DNA of 64,000 nt. Source: Pelotomaculum terephthalicicum JT. Lineage in GTDB: Bacteria > Bacillota > Desulfotomaculia > Desulfotomaculales > Pelotomaculaceae. The notes under the pieces were generated by a model. That model was not told where the DNA came from. It did not search any database and saw only the letters and a program-made list of their open reading frames with translations. A program made the position numbers and the translations under genes. The stretch's first letter is position 1. Each line of letters starts with the position of its first letter. Shown piece by piece: positions 1-9,393 of this stretch. Where the stretch lies: contig NZ_JAKNBL010000001.1 in the NCBI RefSeq assembly GCF_022410535.1, positions 186,001 through 250,000 of the forward strand, in the 5' to 3' direction.

Positions 1-1190
1 AAGAAGCGGTTGCTATCCGGGAAGGTCAGAGCCGGGTTGCTGCCCGAGCTGATGAAGGCCTTGATCGGATACGGCTTTTCAGAGATCATTGCCTCTGTCA
101 TCATTGATGCGGAACCGTATGGGGGAGTGCGTTTGTTGAACTGGTGGAATACCGGGTATTCATCGTATCCAAGGTTTTTCTCCTCAATCGGCACACGCAG
201 GTCGGCCAGGCGGATTTGCGGGCAGGTCACCCATCCGCCAGGGCGGTCGACTTTGCCGCAAATGGCGATTAAGATGTTAAAAGCTCTTTCAGTCTGGAGG
301 CCGTTTTGATACTGGTTCAGGTGGCCCACGCCTTCCAAAATGGCGGCTTCTTTGGTATTTGCGAACATCCGCGCAACCCGCCTGATGTCCGCGGCCGACA
401 CGCCGCTGATTTCCTCAGCTCTTTCCGGTGTATATTTCTTGACATGCTCTGTCAGTTTATCAAAACCTTCGCACCATTTTTCAACGAATTCATGGTCATA
501 AAGGTCTTCAGTAATAATGGTATTCATCATGGCCAGGGCGATGGCGCAGTCGGTGCCCGGGCGGGGCTGCAGATAGAGGGCTTGTTTTGCCAGCGGAATC
601 TTGCGCACGTCAATAACGACTAGTTCTAACTCACCCTTCTCGAGTCTTTCCCGGATGTCCTTGCCAATCGGGAAGTAACTATCCTCAGGGTTGTGTCCCC
701 AGAGAATAATCAATTTGGCATTGCGGGGCTGTTCCACCGGGTAGCGGCCAAAGGTAATCTGGCGGGCCAGGATCCGGGTGCGGAAACAAATTCCTTCCGG
801 GTTAAAGAAGTTCGGCGAGCCGTAAGCTTTGGCAAAGCGCTGGTTAAATGCAGCCATTTCGAAGTGCTCGACACCAACTGAACCGGTCCAGGTAGCCAGG
901 GTGTGGGCGCCGTATTTTTCCTTCAGTTCTGCTAATTTATTAGCAATTTCAGTCGTTGCCTGATCCCATGAAATTCTCTCGAATTTCCCGTTGACTTTCT
1001 TCATGGGGTATTTCAAGCGGTTCGGGGAATATGTTCCTTCCACTAGAAATTTGGCCTTGGCGCATATTTCACCTTTGTTCAGCCAGTGATCGGGTGTGCC
1101 CTCGACCTTGACCAACTTGCCATCTTCCACGTAGCAATCAATGCCGCAGCAGTTAATGCACAAGGCACAGTCAGTTTGAATCTTTTGCAT
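1..1190 (-). CDS. Molybdopterin (bis-MGD) oxidoreductase, N-terminal part, runs off the left edge
   Basis: I translated this frame by hand from ATG at 1190; it stays open to base 1, giving about 396 residues of a larger protein. Residues 8-43 hold the N-terminal Fe4S4 motif of the DMSO-reductase superfamily (C8, C11, C15, then C43 in EICAKAK). The family binds Mo or W through two MGD cofactors. C135 in PEGICFRTR lies where the metal-ligand cysteine is expected, so it is Cys and not selenocysteine. GHNPEDSYFPIGKDIRERL and QPRPGTDCAIALAMM fit domains III and II. GGAGG at about 1200-1204 supports the start. Substrate cannot be fixed: acetylene hydratase, thiosulfate/polysulfide reductase or formate dehydrogenase relatives are all possible. 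No twin-arginine signal is seen, suggesting a cytoplasmic enzyme. The nearby mobB and mop fit cofactor supply. Family assignment is firm, function open. Confidence 0.88.
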   Translation of the reverse strand, partial: MQKIQTDCALCINCCGIDCYVEDGKLVKVEGTPDHWLNKGEICAKAKFLVEGTYSPNRLKYPMKKVNGKFERISWDQATTEIANKLAELKEKYGAHTLATWTGSVGVEHFEMAAFNQRFAKAYGSPNFFNPEGICFRTRILARQITFGRYPVEQPRNAKLIILWGHNPEDSYFPIGKDIRERLEKGELELVVIDVRKIPLAKQALYLQPRPGTDCAIALAMMNTIITEDLYDHEFVEKWCEGFDKLTEHVKKYTPERAEEISGVSAADIRRVARMFANTKEAAILEGVGHLNQYQNGLQTERAFNILIAICGKVDRPGGWVTCPQIRLADLRVPIEEKNLGYDEYPVFHQFNKRTPPYGSASMMTEAMISEKPYPIKAFISSGSNPALTFPDSNRF

Positions 1191-1334
1191 TTTCTTAACC
1201 TCCAAGATTTATTATTCGATTTGAATAAACGACCACTAACTCACCAGCAAAATTTTACCACCTTTACGAAATCCAAATTTATCGACGTCACATTAAACAC
1301 CCTTTAGCGAGTAGCATTCACTCGCAGCGCCTCT

Positions 1335-1437
1335 ACTGATACCTGAACAATAGTGAAACGGCTTTGTTTAATGCCGCACCCCCTTTGAACACCTACTATT
1401 TTCAGCCGGTTCCTGCTGCTATTACTTTTGTATCAGT
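1335..1437 (-). promoter_or_regulatory. Possible structured RNA leader upstream of the oxidoreductase
   Basis: On the minus strand the segment starts ACTGATAC and ends GTATCAGT, closing a domain of about 100 nt. Inside are short hairpins (CAGC/GCTG and CGGC/GCCG) and an AATAG/CTATT pairing that competes with AATAGT/ACTATT, which could allow two folds. It lies about 145 nt before the oxidoreductase start. It does not match the Moco motif or another riboswitch class that I can recognise. Inferred from base pairing in one sequence only. Confidence 0.3.
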
Positions 1438-1493
1438 GGATAAAAAACTGCATGATCCGGTATGGACGGATAAAGGAGAGTTAGTCGCAAATT

Positions 1494-1519
1494 GATTAAT
1501 TAATGAACATTAATTAATC
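1494..1519. promoter_or_regulatory. Perfect palindrome, possible operator
   Basis: Two 12-base arms, GATTAATTAATG and CATTAATTAATC, are separated by AA. The site lies upstream of the possible leader and of the oxidoreductase. The size and symmetry suit a dimeric regulator, but no known operator consensus is matched. Confidence 0.4.
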
Positions 1520-1899
1520 GGTTGAAGTATAACATTAACCATTTGGATTGTCAATAGATAGGTAGCAATTATACTTTGTCAACGTAAGGCTTCTTTCATA
1601 TATTAATCAGTATTGTCAACCATTGATTGACCGCCTACAACTGCGATTAAACATGAATTACCGTTCCTTAAGAAGTAATCTTGTCCTTCAGGTATTGACG
1701 CCACTGCCGTGGCCTTGGCTATAGAGCTATTGATTCAATATTTGCAGGCAATCCCTCCTTGCCAGTTTTACCGGGTTATATGTAATTCTTATGCCAATCA
1801 ACCTCCGAACTTGCATGCAAGAGAAACCCTATCTTTACGGCAGGATATTCATCAGAGATTCATCCGAACTATGTATGAAAGTCACACACTGTATGATAA

Positions 1900-1953
1900 A
1901 AAGACAAAAAAGGCAATACAAACATCGGAACATCTTCCATAATTTATATTGCC
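1900..1953 (-). terminator. Terminator downstream of mobB
   Basis: On the minus strand GGCAATATAAA pairs with TTTGTATTGCC (one mismatch), and a T-rich run (TTTTTTGTCTTTTT) follows. It lies about 45 bases after the mobB stop. Confidence 0.6.
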
Positions 1954-1998
1954 TCAAATGAAGTGATTTATGTTTTTATACCCTATCGGCCCGGCAAC

Positions 1999-2502
1999 CT
2001 ATATTTCTTTCTTTATAATCACCCGTTCAATCAAATCGGCTGTTCCCACTGCGTCGTTCAATCCAAAGCACGGAACCCCGGCACTTTGCGGCACGTTGCT
2101 CACCACGGCAAGAAGTTCCTCCGCGGGGATTACCGGCCGTTCAGTTACTCCCTGCTGAAAAATTTCTATCTTGGGCCATTTACCTTTCTTGTATCCTTCG
2201 ATTACAATCACATCTACCCCGTCAATCATAGAAATTACTTTCTCCGCAACGGGTTCATGGTCAAATTTTTTGATCAGGGACACGCCGCCCGGCGCCGCCA
2301 GGGCAACAACGTCCGCGCCGGCCCGGGCGTGCCGCCAGGTATCCTTAGCCGGCTGATCAAATTCCACCGGGTGATGCGTGTGTTTAATAATTCCCACCCG
2401 GTAGCCGCGGCGTTTCAGTTCAGCGATCAGCTTTTCCAGAAAGGTTGTCTTGCCGGAATTAGAGTAACCGGCCAGGCCGATTACCGGGATAGACGTTTCC
2501 AT
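1999..2502 (-). CDS. mobB: Molybdopterin-guanine dinucleotide biosynthesis protein MobB
   Basis: 167 residues, the usual size for MobB. The P-loop is near the N-terminus (GLAGYSNSGKTTFLEKL, residues about 9-25), followed by GIIKHTHHPVEFDQPAKD and DTWRHARAGAD, which are typical of MobB. The protein is a small GTPase that assists MobA in attaching GMP to molybdopterin, giving the MGD cofactor that the nearby oxidoreductase needs. ATG at 2502 has GGAG about 9 bases upstream. It is divergent from mop, with about 107 bases between the two starts, and is followed by a hairpin with T-run. The identification is confident. Confidence 0.93.
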   Translation of the reverse strand: METSIPVIGLAGYSNSGKTTFLEKLIAELKRRGYRVGIIKHTHHPVEFDQPAKDTWRHARAGADVVALAAPGGVSLIKKFDHEPVAEKVISMIDGVDVIVIEGYKKGKWPKIEIFQQGVTERPVIPAEELLAVVSNVPQSAGVPCFGLNDAVGTADLIERVIIKKEI

Positions 2503-2609
2503 GTATATCGCTCCTATTCAACAGTCGAAAATTGCTTTGATTTTGATGCCCGTTTGCATAAATAGATCCTTTTTTGACCAGAATAATACAAAAAAGGAGG
2601 GTTTTATCC

Positions 2610-2813
2610 ATGGATCTCAGCGCACGCAATCAATTAACAGCCCATGTCAAGAACGTCAAGTCAAATGACATTTCAGCGGAAGTAACGCTTGATGTCGGCG
2701 GGCAGGAAATGTGCGCCAACATTACCGCCGACTCGGTAAAAAAACTTGGCATTAAAGCGGGTGATGAAATCACAGCCGTCATCAAGGCCAGTTCAGTAAT
2801 GCTAATGAAATAA
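2610..2813 (+). CDS. mop: Mop-like molybdenum-pterin/molybdate-binding protein (TOBE domain)
   Basis: 67 residues, one TOBE/Mop domain. The pattern [17 protein letters not shown], then AEVTLDVGG and [18 protein letters not shown], then [12 protein letters not shown] is characteristic. Such proteins assemble into hexamers that store molybdate or tungstate in the cytoplasm. I start at ATG 2610 because AAGGAGG lies at 2594-2600; upstream in-frame codons back to 2574 precede this site. Its 3' end overlaps the 3' end of miaB by 12 bases (tail to tail). Its divergent neighbour mobB and the Mo/W oxidoreductase gene support a role in molybdenum handling. Confidence 0.9.
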   Translation: MDLSARNQLTAHVKNVKSNDISAEVTLDVGGQEMCANITADSVKKLGIKAGDEITAVIKASSVMLMK

Positions 2814-4151
2814 TGGCCGGCCTGTCAGGTGGGCTAAATGCGACTCGGTAATTTGCACCCGGACGGTGCGGCCGATGAGTTCCCTGCCACCCGGGAAGAC
2901 AACCGTTTTATTGCCCCTGTTCTTCCCGGCCAGCAGGCCCGGCCCGGTTTTGCTTTCTCCCTCAACCAGCACCGCCTGCTCCCGCCCCACTTCTTCCCGG
3001 TTTCTTTCCAGGCTGATCTTGTTCTGCAGTTTGATCAATGTCTGAATGCGCGCCTTTTTCACTTCCTCCGGGACCTGCCCCTCCAGGGACGCCGCCGGAG
3101 TGCCCGGCCGGGTGTTGTAGATAAAGGTGTACGCACTATCAAACCTGGCCCGCCGGACAAGCTCAAGCGTATCGTTAAAGTCATTTTCATCCTCGCCGGG
3201 AAACCCGACCATGATGTCCGTGGTGATAGCGGCGTGTGGAATAAGAGCTTTTATTTTCCCCACAAGCTCCAGATACCTTTCCCTGGTGTACCCCCGGTTC
3301 ATCTTCTTCAATACGCGGTCGCTCCCCGCCTGCACAGGCAGGTGGAAATGCTCGCACACCGTATCCGACGCGGCGATCGTTTCGATAAGCCGGTCGGAAA
3401 AGTCACGCGGGTGGGAGGTCATATAGCGTATCCGGCAAATACCGTTTTCCCCGCCATGCTTATCCAATTTTTCCAGCAAACCGGCAAAGTCCATCGCTCG
3501 CTCAAGGTCTTTGCCGTAGGAATTGACATTCTGGCCAAGCAAGACCACTTCTCTGCAGCCTTCCCGTCCCAGTCCGGCAACTTCTTTCAGGATATCCTCC
3601 GGACGGCGGCTCCGCTCCCGCCCGCGCACATAAGGGACAATGCAATACGTGCAAAAATTATCGCAACCGTACATTATCGCCACCCAGGCGCGAACGCCTT
3701 CTTTTCTTTTCACCGGGAGATTTTCCGCAATCCCGCCAATACCGGGCCGGACTGCCAAAACAGGGCTCCCGCGCCCGATCACTCTCCCGATCAAATCAGG
3801 AAGTTCGTGGGCGCCGCCTGTTCCAAGAATCAGGTCGACATGCGGAAAACCACGCCTTATTTTCGCAGCCATGCCTTCCTGCTGGGACATGCAGCCGCTC
3901 ACACCGATAATCATGCCAGGTTTTTCTTTCTTCAGGCGCCGCAGGCGCCCCAGCAGCGAAAAGACTTTGTTCTCAGCGGTTTCCCGGACGCAGCAGGTAT
4001 TTAAAAGCACGATGTCTGCGCCGTCAACCTCGTCAGCCTGAGTAAAACCCATGCTTTCCAGCATGCCGGCCAGCACTTCCGAGTCGTGCTCATTCATCTG
4101 GCAGCCAAAAGTAATTATATGATATGTTTGCGGGTGATAGAATTCGGCCAT
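2802..4151 (-). CDS. miaB: tRNA-2-methylthio-N6-dimethylallyladenosine synthase MiaB
   Basis: 449 residues, full length. Three parts are visible: the N-terminal UPF0004 domain with cysteines in [26 protein letters not shown] and [11 protein letters not shown]; the radical-SAM domain with the CxxxCxxC motif in [19 protein letters not shown] (about residues 156-174); and a C-terminal TRAM domain. MiaB adds a methylthio group to i6A37 of tRNAs reading UNN codons, using two iron-sulfur clusters. [11 protein letters not shown] favours MiaB over MtaB or RimO. ATG 4151 is preceded by AAGGAGAT. In Clostridia miaB often sits by mutS; here it is next to purD and may be transcribed on its own. Confidence 0.95.
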   Translation of the reverse strand: MAEFYHPQTYHIITFGCQMNEHDSEVLAGMLESMGFTQADEVDGADIVLLNTCCVRETAENKVFSLLGRLRRLKKEKPGMIIGVSGCMSQQEGMAAKIRRGFPHVDLILGTGGAHELPDLIGRVIGRGSPVLAVRPGIGGIAENLPVKRKEGVRAWVAIMYGCDNFCTYCIVPYVRGRERSRRPEDILKEVAGLGREGCREVVLLGQNVNSYGKDLERAMDFAGLLEKLDKHGGENGICRIRYMTSHPRDFSDRLIETIAASDTVCEHFHLPVQAGSDRVLKKMNRGYTRERYLELVGKIKALIPHAAITTDIMVGFPGEDENDFNDTLELVRRARFDSAYTFIYNTRPGTPAASLEGQVPEEVKKARIQTLIKLQNKISLERNREEVGREQAVLVEGESKTGPGLLAGKNRGNKTVVFPGGRELIGRTVRVQITESHLAHLTGRPLFH

Positions 4152-4217
4152 TGCTTATCTCCTTGCTTGATTCTTTTAAATTATAACCCATGACGCGGAC
4201 ATTTAACAGCAATAAAC

Positions 4218-4273
4218 GGGGTCAGGCTTTACTTTGTGAGATTCTAGAATCTCACAAAGTAAAGCCTGACCCC
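4218..4273. repeat. Perfect 56-base palindrome with GGGGTCAGG/CCTGACCCC ends
   Basis: Arms 4218-4245 and 4246-4273 are exact reverse complements with no spacer. The outer sequence GGGGTCAG is shared with the palindrome at 54695-54772. It lies between purD and miaB. No T-run follows on either strand, so it is not a standard terminator. It looks like a REP/MITE-type palindromic element of the kind mobilised in trans by REP-associated tyrosine transposases (inference). Confidence 0.7.
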
Positions 4274-4279
4274 ATTTAC

Positions 4280-5539
4280 TTACAGCGCCTTGCGGCCGAT
4301 GTCACGCCGGCAGTGCATGCCGTCAAACCAGATCTTCTCCACAGCTTCATAAGCCTTGCTTATAGCCGCGGGAATATCCGGACCGGTGGCGGTCACGCCC
4401 AGCACCCTGCCCCCGGAGGTGACGATCCGCCCGTCTTTTTCCGCCGTCCCGGCGTGAAATACCATGATATCGTCCGGCACTACATCAAGCCCGCCAATAG
4501 CCTTCCCCTTTTCGTAAGAGCCGGGATAGCCGCCGGAGGCTAGCACCACGCAGACTGAGGCCTGGGGTTTCCACTTGATTTCGATCTGAGCCAGGCGGTT
4601 TTCCAACACGGCTTCCATGATCTCCACCAGGTCGGTTTCCAGCAGGCTCAGCACCGGCTGTGCCTCCGGGTCGCCGAAGCGGACGTTGAATTCGAGCACC
4701 TTCGGCTTTCCATCGCTAACCATCAACCCGGCGTAGATAACTCCCCGGTAGGTCCGCCCCTCGGCTTTAAGCGCGCGGATCATCGGCACAAGGATCTCTT
4801 CCATGGAGCGCTTAGCCACTTCCGGCGTATAGACCGGCGCCGGGGCGTAGGCTCCCATGCCGCCGGTGTTCGGCCCCTCATCGTTGTCGAAGGCCCGCTT
4901 GTGGTCCTGTGAGGAAACCATCGGTACAACCGTCTCGCCGTCCGTAAAAGCGAGAATGCTGACTTCCTCGCCGGTCAGGCACTCCTCCACCACCAGCCGC
5001 GCGCCCGCCTCCCCGAAATCCCGGTCCACCATGATTGAGCGCACGGCGGACCGGGCCGTCCGCAGGTCATTAGCGATAATAACACCCTTGCCGGCAGCCA
5101 GCCCGTCCGCTTTAAGCACACACGGCACACCGGCTTTTTCGATATAAGCGGCGGCTTCAGCCGGGTCCGTAAAAACAGCGTAGCCGGCGGTCGGTATGTT
5201 GTACTTCGCCATAATATCCTTGGCGAAAACCTTGCTGCCCTCAATTTCCGCCGCAGCCCGGGACGGTCCGAATATTTTCAAGCCGGCCGCCTGGAACTGG
5301 TCCACAATCCCGGCGGTCAAGGGCGCCTCCGGGCCCACCAGAGTCAGGTCAATGGCCTTTTCCCGGGCAAAAGCCAGCAGGGACGGAATATCCTCGGCGC
5401 CAATATTCACGCAAGCGGCCTGGCGGGCAATGCCGGCGTTCCCCGGCGCACAGTATATTTCCGAGACACGCGGGCTCTGCCTGAGCTTCCAGACCAGGAC
5501 GTGCTCGCGCCCGCCGCCGCCGACGACCAGTACTTTCAT
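4280..5539 (-). CDS. purD: Phosphoribosylamine-glycine ligase (GARS)
   Basis: 419 residues, normal length. It is an ATP-grasp enzyme making GAR from phosphoribosylamine, glycine and ATP, step 2 of purine synthesis. The N-terminus MKVLVVGGGGREHVL is the family signature; further motifs are LVGPEAPLTAG, GPSRAAAEIEGSK, LKADGLAAGKGV, DHKRAFDNDEGPNTGGMG and EFNVRFGDPEAQP. I chose ATG at 5539, preceded by GGAGTG, rather than an in-frame start at 5596 that would run back into purH. It lies 7 bases after purH and is the last gene of the operon. The long palindrome at 4218-4273 lies just beyond its stop. Confidence 0.95.
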   Translation of the reverse strand: MKVLVVGGGGREHVLVWKLRQSPRVSEIYCAPGNAGIARQAACVNIGAEDIPSLLAFAREKAIDLTLVGPEAPLTAGIVDQFQAAGLKIFGPSRAAAEIEGSKVFAKDIMAKYNIPTAGYAVFTDPAEAAAYIEKAGVPCVLKADGLAAGKGVIIANDLRTARSAVRSIMVDRDFGEAGARLVVEECLTGEEVSILAFTDGETVVPMVSSQDHKRAFDNDEGPNTGGMGAYAPAPVYTPEVAKRSMEEILVPMIRALKAEGRTYRGVIYAGLMVSDGKPKVLEFNVRFGDPEAQPVLSLLETDLVEIMEAVLENRLAQIEIKWKPQASVCVVLASGGYPGSYEKGKAIGGLDVVPDDIMVFHAGTAEKDGRIVTSGGRVLGVTATGPDIPAAISKAYEAVEKIWFDGMHCRRDIGRKAL

Positions 5540-5546
5540 ATCATTT

Positions 5547-6137
5547 TCACTCCTTTGCCCCCAGCCCTTCCAGGTAAGCGGTAATAGCGGCGTCATAAGC
5601 AGCCGTATGGGAAAACGCCTCCAGGGCCAGAGCCATTCTCAAATCCGCGCCGGGCTCGCCCCGGCGCAGGGCGTTGAGGACTTCGCCATAGCGTTCCGGG
5701 TTGACCACGATTAAAACATGCCGGTAGTTTTTAGCCGCCGAGCGGACCATGGTCGGACCGCCGATATCAATATTTTCAATCGCTTCTTCCAGGGTGACGC
5801 CGGGCTTGGCGACAGTTTCACGGAAGGGGTAGAGATTTACCGCCACCAGGTCGATCGGAGCAATCCCGTGCTTTTTCAGCTGGCCGAGGTGATCCTCGTT
5901 ACGCAAGGCCAGGATGCCGCCGTGCACGTTGGGGTGCAGTGTCTTCACCCGTCCGTCAAGGATTTCCGGGAAGCCAGTAACGTCGGAAATATATGTAACC
6001 GGGACGCCCGCCTCCCGGAGTGTTTTCAACGTGCCCCCGGTCGACACGATTTCTATTCCCAGGTCCGCCAGCCCCCGGGCGAAATCAACCACCCCGGCTT
6101 TATCGGAAACGCTAACCAATGCTCGTCTAACAGGCAT
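5547..6137 (-). CDS. purH: Stand-alone IMP cyclohydrolase (PurH N-terminal domain only)
   Basis: 196 residues that match only the MGS-like IMP cyclohydrolase half of bifunctional PurH (normally about 510 residues). Motifs are [59 protein letters not shown] and [17 protein letters not shown]. It closes FAICAR to IMP, the last step of the pathway. The AICAR formyltransferase domain is missing: the stop lies 7 bases before purD, and no frame there continues it. The end ([18 protein letters not shown]) looks clean, as in a natural single-domain protein, not a frameshifted one. GGAGG precedes ATG 6137. A separate formyltransferase must be encoded elsewhere (inference). Confidence 0.9.
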   Translation of the reverse strand: MPVRRALVSVSDKAGVVDFARGLADLGIEIVSTGGTLKTLREAGVPVTYISDVTGFPEILDGRVKTLHPNVHGGILALRNEDHLGQLKKHGIAPIDLVAVNLYPFRETVAKPGVTLEEAIENIDIGGPTMVRSAAKNYRHVLIVVNPERYGEVLNALRRGEPGADLRMALALEAFSHTAAYDAAITAYLEGLGAKE

Positions 6138-6223
6138 ATTAGGTCCTCCTGTGATTAAAAATTTAGGTAATCAGAATTCAAGAGTCAGAATTCAGAATAT
6201 TTTAAGACAAAAGAATGTTTTTG

Positions 6224-6841
6224 CTACTTAATCTCTTTCGTGAATACTTTCCTGCCCGCAATCTTCAGCCGGCCTTCGGCGTACCGTTGAATAGCCTCCG
6301 GGTAGATCACGTGCTCCTGCTCAAGGATGCGGGCGGCCAGCGTGTCAGCCGTGTCGTCGTCCAGCACCGGCACCACCGCCTGAATGATAATCGGGCCGGT
6401 GTCGACGCCCTCGTCCACAAAGTGAACAGTGCAGCCGCTGAATTTCACCCCGTACGCCCAAGCCTGCTCCTGCCCGTGCAGCCCCTGGAAAGCAGGCAAC
6501 AGCGCCGGGTGAATGTTCAGGATTTTATCCGGAAAAGCATTAAGCATTACAGCGCCGACAACGCGCATGTAGCCGGCCAGGCACACCAGTTCAACCCCGT
6601 GCCTCTGCAATAGCTCAACGATTACTTTTTCGTACTCTTCCTTTGAGCCGTAACTTTTCAGATCGACGAACTCGGCCGGAATGCCTCGCTGCCGCGCCCG
6701 TTCCAGGGCGTACGCATCGCTGTGGTCACTTATTACGACCGCCACCTCCGCGTCTATCCTGCCGGCGGCGGCCGCGTCCATGATAGCCTGAAGATTGGAC
6801 CCCCGCCCGGAGGCCAGCACACCCAGGCGCAACTTGCCCAA
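6224..6841 (-). CDS. purN: Phosphoribosylglycinamide formyltransferase (GART)
   Basis: 205 residues, typical length. It transfers formyl from 10-formyl-THF to GAR to give FGAR (step 3). Motifs are LGVLASGRGSNLQAIMDA, VCLAGYMRVV, ILNIHPALLPAFQGLHGQEQ (His of the NIHP motif) and GCTVHFVDEGVDTGPII with the catalytic Asp. The start appears to be TTG at 6841, with GAGGAGGGAG 7 bases upstream; no ATG lies nearby in frame. It follows purM by 12 bases, and an 86-base gap with AT-rich sequence separates it from purH. Confidence 0.95.
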   Translation of the reverse strand: MGKLRLGVLASGRGSNLQAIMDAAAAGRIDAEVAVVISDHSDAYALERARQRGIPAEFVDLKSYGSKEEYEKVIVELLQRHGVELVCLAGYMRVVGAVMLNAFPDKILNIHPALLPAFQGLHGQEQAWAYGVKFSGCTVHFVDEGVDTGPIIIQAVVPVLDDDTADTLAARILEQEHVIYPEAIQRYAEGRLKIAGRKVFTKEIK

Positions 6842-6853
6842 ATTTCTCCCTCC

Positions 6854-7897
6854 TCAAATATACCTTACTCCACCTTCACCCTCCACCACTTCGCCAATCA
6901 AATAACTCTTCTCTCCCCGGGCCGCCAGGTCATCCATCACCGCGCCGGCCTCTCCTTCGGAAACGACGGCCACCATGCCCACGCCCATGTTGAAGGTGCG
7001 CAGCATTTCCACTTTCTCCACCCCGCCGGCTGTCTCAATCAGCTCAAACACCGGAGGCGCCGGCCAGGCGCCCATCCTGATCCGCACCGCCGTGCCGCCT
7101 GGCAAAATCCGGGGGATATTCTCAGTAAGCCCGCCCCCGGTAATGTGCGCCAGCCCCTTGACCCCGAAACGTTCCAGTAAAGGCAAAACCGCGCGCGCGT
7201 AAATCCTGGTGGGCTCCAGCATTTCTTCACCGACAGTGCGGCCCAGCGCTTCCAGCCGGGTATCCACACCATGACCGGCAATGTCTAGCAGCGCCTTCCG
7301 CGCCAGCGAGTACCCGTTGCTGTGCAGACCCGACGAAGGGATGCCGATCAGCTTGTCGCCGGGGACAATGCCGCGGCCGTCAATGATCCTGCCGCGCTCA
7401 ACCACTCCCACCGCGAACCCCGCCACGTCATACTCTTCCGGTCCGTAAAACCCGGGCATTTCCGCCGTCTCCCCCCCGATCAGGGAGCAGCCGGCCTGCC
7501 GGCAGCCCTCCGCCACCCCGGCCACGATGTCCGCCACCTTCTCCGGCACCAGCCGGCCGACAGCCAGGTAGTCCAGAAAGAAAAGCGGCTCGGCGCCCTG
7601 GGCCAGGATATCGTTGACACACATGGCCACCGCGTCGATGCCGATGGTGTTGTGCCGGCCGGTCAGCATGGCCACCCTGAGCTTCGTGCCGACCCCGTCC
7701 GTACCGGAGACGAGCACCGGCTCGCGGTACTTGGCGGTATTCAAGGCAAACAGGCCGCCGAAGCTGCCGATGTCGGCCAGCACCTCCGGCCGGAAAGTGC
7801 TCCGCACGGCGCCGCGCATCAGGCGCACCGCCTCGTCGCCGGCTTTGATATCCACCCCCGCGTCCGCGTAGGTCAGGCCTGTCTTCTGCTCAGCCAT
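6854..7897 (-). CDS. purM: Phosphoribosylformylglycinamidine cyclo-ligase (AIR synthetase)
   Basis: 347 residues. It converts FGAM to AIR with ATP (step 5). Signatures are [17 protein letters not shown] at the start, [63 protein letters not shown] and [20 protein letters not shown] precedes ATG 7897. It lies between purF and purN, the common Firmicutes order. The FGAM synthetase genes (purS, purQ, purL) that make its substrate are not in this operon. Confidence 0.96.
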   Translation of the reverse strand: MAEQKTGLTYADAGVDIKAGDEAVRLMRGAVRSTFRPEVLADIGSFGGLFALNTAKYREPVLVSGTDGVGTKLRVAMLTGRHNTIGIDAVAMCVNDILAQGAEPLFFLDYLAVGRLVPEKVADIVAGVAEGCRQAGCSLIGGETAEMPGFYGPEEYDVAGFAVGVVERGRIIDGRGIVPGDKLIGIPSSGLHSNGYSLARKALLDIAGHGVDTRLEALGRTVGEEMLEPTRIYARAVLPLLERFGVKGLAHITGGGLTENIPRILPGGTAVRIRMGAWPAPPVFELIETAGGVEKVEMLRTFNMGVGMVAVVSEGEAGAVMDDLAARGEKSYLIGEVVEGEGGVRYI

Positions 7898-7935
7898 AAA
7901 AAACCTCCTAAATTAAGTTCAGAAATAATCTATGT

Positions 7936-9369
7936 TCATTCAAGAATAAACTTGTCCCGCTCACAAGTCTTCGGGATTTCCACGGGGTAGTCGCCGCTGA
8001 AACAGCCGGTGCAAAAATTTCCCCTTTTCTCTCCGAAAACATTCAGCAGTCCTTCCAGGCTCAGGTAATGAAGACCGTCGGCGCCGATAAACTCCCTGAT
8101 CCCGCGCAGGGGCTTCCGGCAGGCAATCAATTCATCCTCTTTCGAGATGTCTATACCGTAAAAACAAGGCTTGATCACCGGCGGCGAACTGATGCAGAAG
8201 TGGACTACTTTCACGCCGCACTCCCGCAGCATGTTGACAATTTTGCCGCTGGTAGTGCCCCGGACGATTGAGTCGTCCACCATGACCACCCGCTTGCCGT
8301 CCAGCACGTCCCGGATGGGATTCAGCTTGAGCCTCACCCCCAGGTCACGGATGCTCTGGCTGGGCTGAATGAAGGTGCGCCCGATGTACCGGTTTTTCAT
8401 CAGGCCCTCTTCAAAAGGAATACCCGATTCGGCTGCGAAACCCCTGGCGGCGGCGATACCTGAATCGGGTACGGGAATGACCATGTCGGCCTCGACCGGA
8501 TACTCCCTGGCAAGCTGGCGGCCCATATCCCGGCGCACCTTGTTGATATTGAACCTGTCCATACAGCTGTCGGCCCGGGCAAAGTAGATGTACTCAAAGA
8601 TACAGTGCGCCCTTTTGCCGTCCTGAAAGGCCATGTGGCTGCTCAGGCCGTTCTCGTCAACAACGATGATTTCACCGGGCTTCACGTCCCGGATCATCTC
8701 CGCTCCGACAGTATCCAGGGCACAGGACTCGGACGCCAGTACATACGCGTTGCCGCGCCGGCCCAGGCACAAAGGCCGGATGCCGTTCGGGTCGCGGACG
8801 CCAATCAGTTTTTTCTCGGTAAGGATCAACAGTGAATACGCGCCCTTGATGTCGGCCATGCTCTTCTTTATGGCATCGACAAGGCTGTCCTGGCTGTACC
8901 TGGCGATCAGGTTGACAATGGTTTCGCTGTCGGTGGTGGATTGAAACACCGACCCGGCGGAATACAACAGGGAGCGGAGCTCGGTCGTATTGGTCAGGTT
9001 GCCGTTGTGGGCCAGCCCGAGCATGCCTCTCGAAGAATGAAAAACGAACGGCTGGGCGTTAAGCGGGCTGTTGGTGCCGGTGGTGGAATAGCGCACATGT
9101 CCAATGGCCAAATGTCCCTGGAAATTGTTCAGTTTTTCATGGTTGAACACTTCGGAAACCAGGCCCATGTCTTTTTGCAGATGAATCTTCCTCCCGTCGG
9201 CCACGGCTATGCCGGCGCTTTCCTGCCCCCGGTGCTGCAGGGCATACAAGCCGTAGTAAGTGAGCCTGGCCACGTCCAGGCCGGGGCCGTAGATACCGAA
9301 GATGCCGCACTCTTCCCTGGGTTTATCCCCTTCCAGGGCTTCACCCGGGTCGTTCTTGTATCCCTCCAT
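7936..9369 (-). CDS. purF: Amidophosphoribosyltransferase
   Basis: 477 residues. It catalyses the first committed step, PRPP plus glutamine to phosphoribosylamine. After a propeptide of about 20 residues the nucleophile Cys21 opens the Ntn glutaminase domain (EECGIFGIYG). The phosphoribosyltransferase P-loop is VVMVDDSIVRGTTSGK. Cysteines in HFCISSPPVIKPCF and FCTGCFSGDYP fit the Fe4S4 cluster of the Bacillus-type enzyme. I start at ATG 9369, preceded by GGAGAGG; the upstream extension to 9414 runs into repeat-like sequence. Expected control by AMP/GMP feedback is family knowledge. No riboswitch is seen before it. Confidence 0.95.
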   Translation of the reverse strand: MEGYKNDPGEALEGDKPREECGIFGIYGPGLDVARLTYYGLYALQHRGQESAGIAVADGRKIHLQKDMGLVSEVFNHEKLNNFQGHLAIGHVRYSTTGTNSPLNAQPFVFHSSRGMLGLAHNGNLTNTTELRSLLYSAGSVFQSTTDSETIVNLIARYSQDSLVDAIKKSMADIKGAYSLLILTEKKLIGVRDPNGIRPLCLGRRGNAYVLASESCALDTVGAEMIRDVKPGEIIVVDENGLSSHMAFQDGKRAHCIFEYIYFARADSCMDRFNINKVRRDMGRQLAREYPVEADMVIPVPDSGIAAARGFAAESGIPFEEGLMKNRYIGRTFIQPSQSIRDLGVRLKLNPIRDVLDGKRVVMVDDSIVRGTTSGKIVNMLRECGVKVVHFCISSPPVIKPCFYGIDISKEDELIACRKPLRGIREFIGADGLHYLSLEGLLNVFGEKRGNFCTGCFSGDYPVEIPKTCERDKFILE

Positions 9370-9393
9370 TTTCCTCTCCCCCATAATATTCAA

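Larger units (their letters stand above)
1191..1998. other. Long intergenic region between the oxidoreductase and mobB
   Basis: About 800 bases without a convincing gene. It holds the ribosome site of the oxidoreductase, a possible folded leader (1335-1437), a perfect palindrome (1494-1519) and a mobB terminator (1900-1953). A 77-codon plus-strand frame at 1709-1942 has no ribosome site, no family resemblance and runs into the terminator, so I do not call it. Confidence 0.6.

Noticed and set aside
1709-1942. 77-codon plus-strand frame in the left intergenic region
   Set aside because: No ribosome site, no family pattern, and it ends inside the mobB terminator.
2838-4004. 388-codon plus-strand open frame
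   Set aside because: Antisense to miaB, which has all family motifs.
4218-4273. Palindrome as purD terminator
   Set aside because: No T-run on either side, and its ends are shared with another palindrome, so a repeat element fits better.
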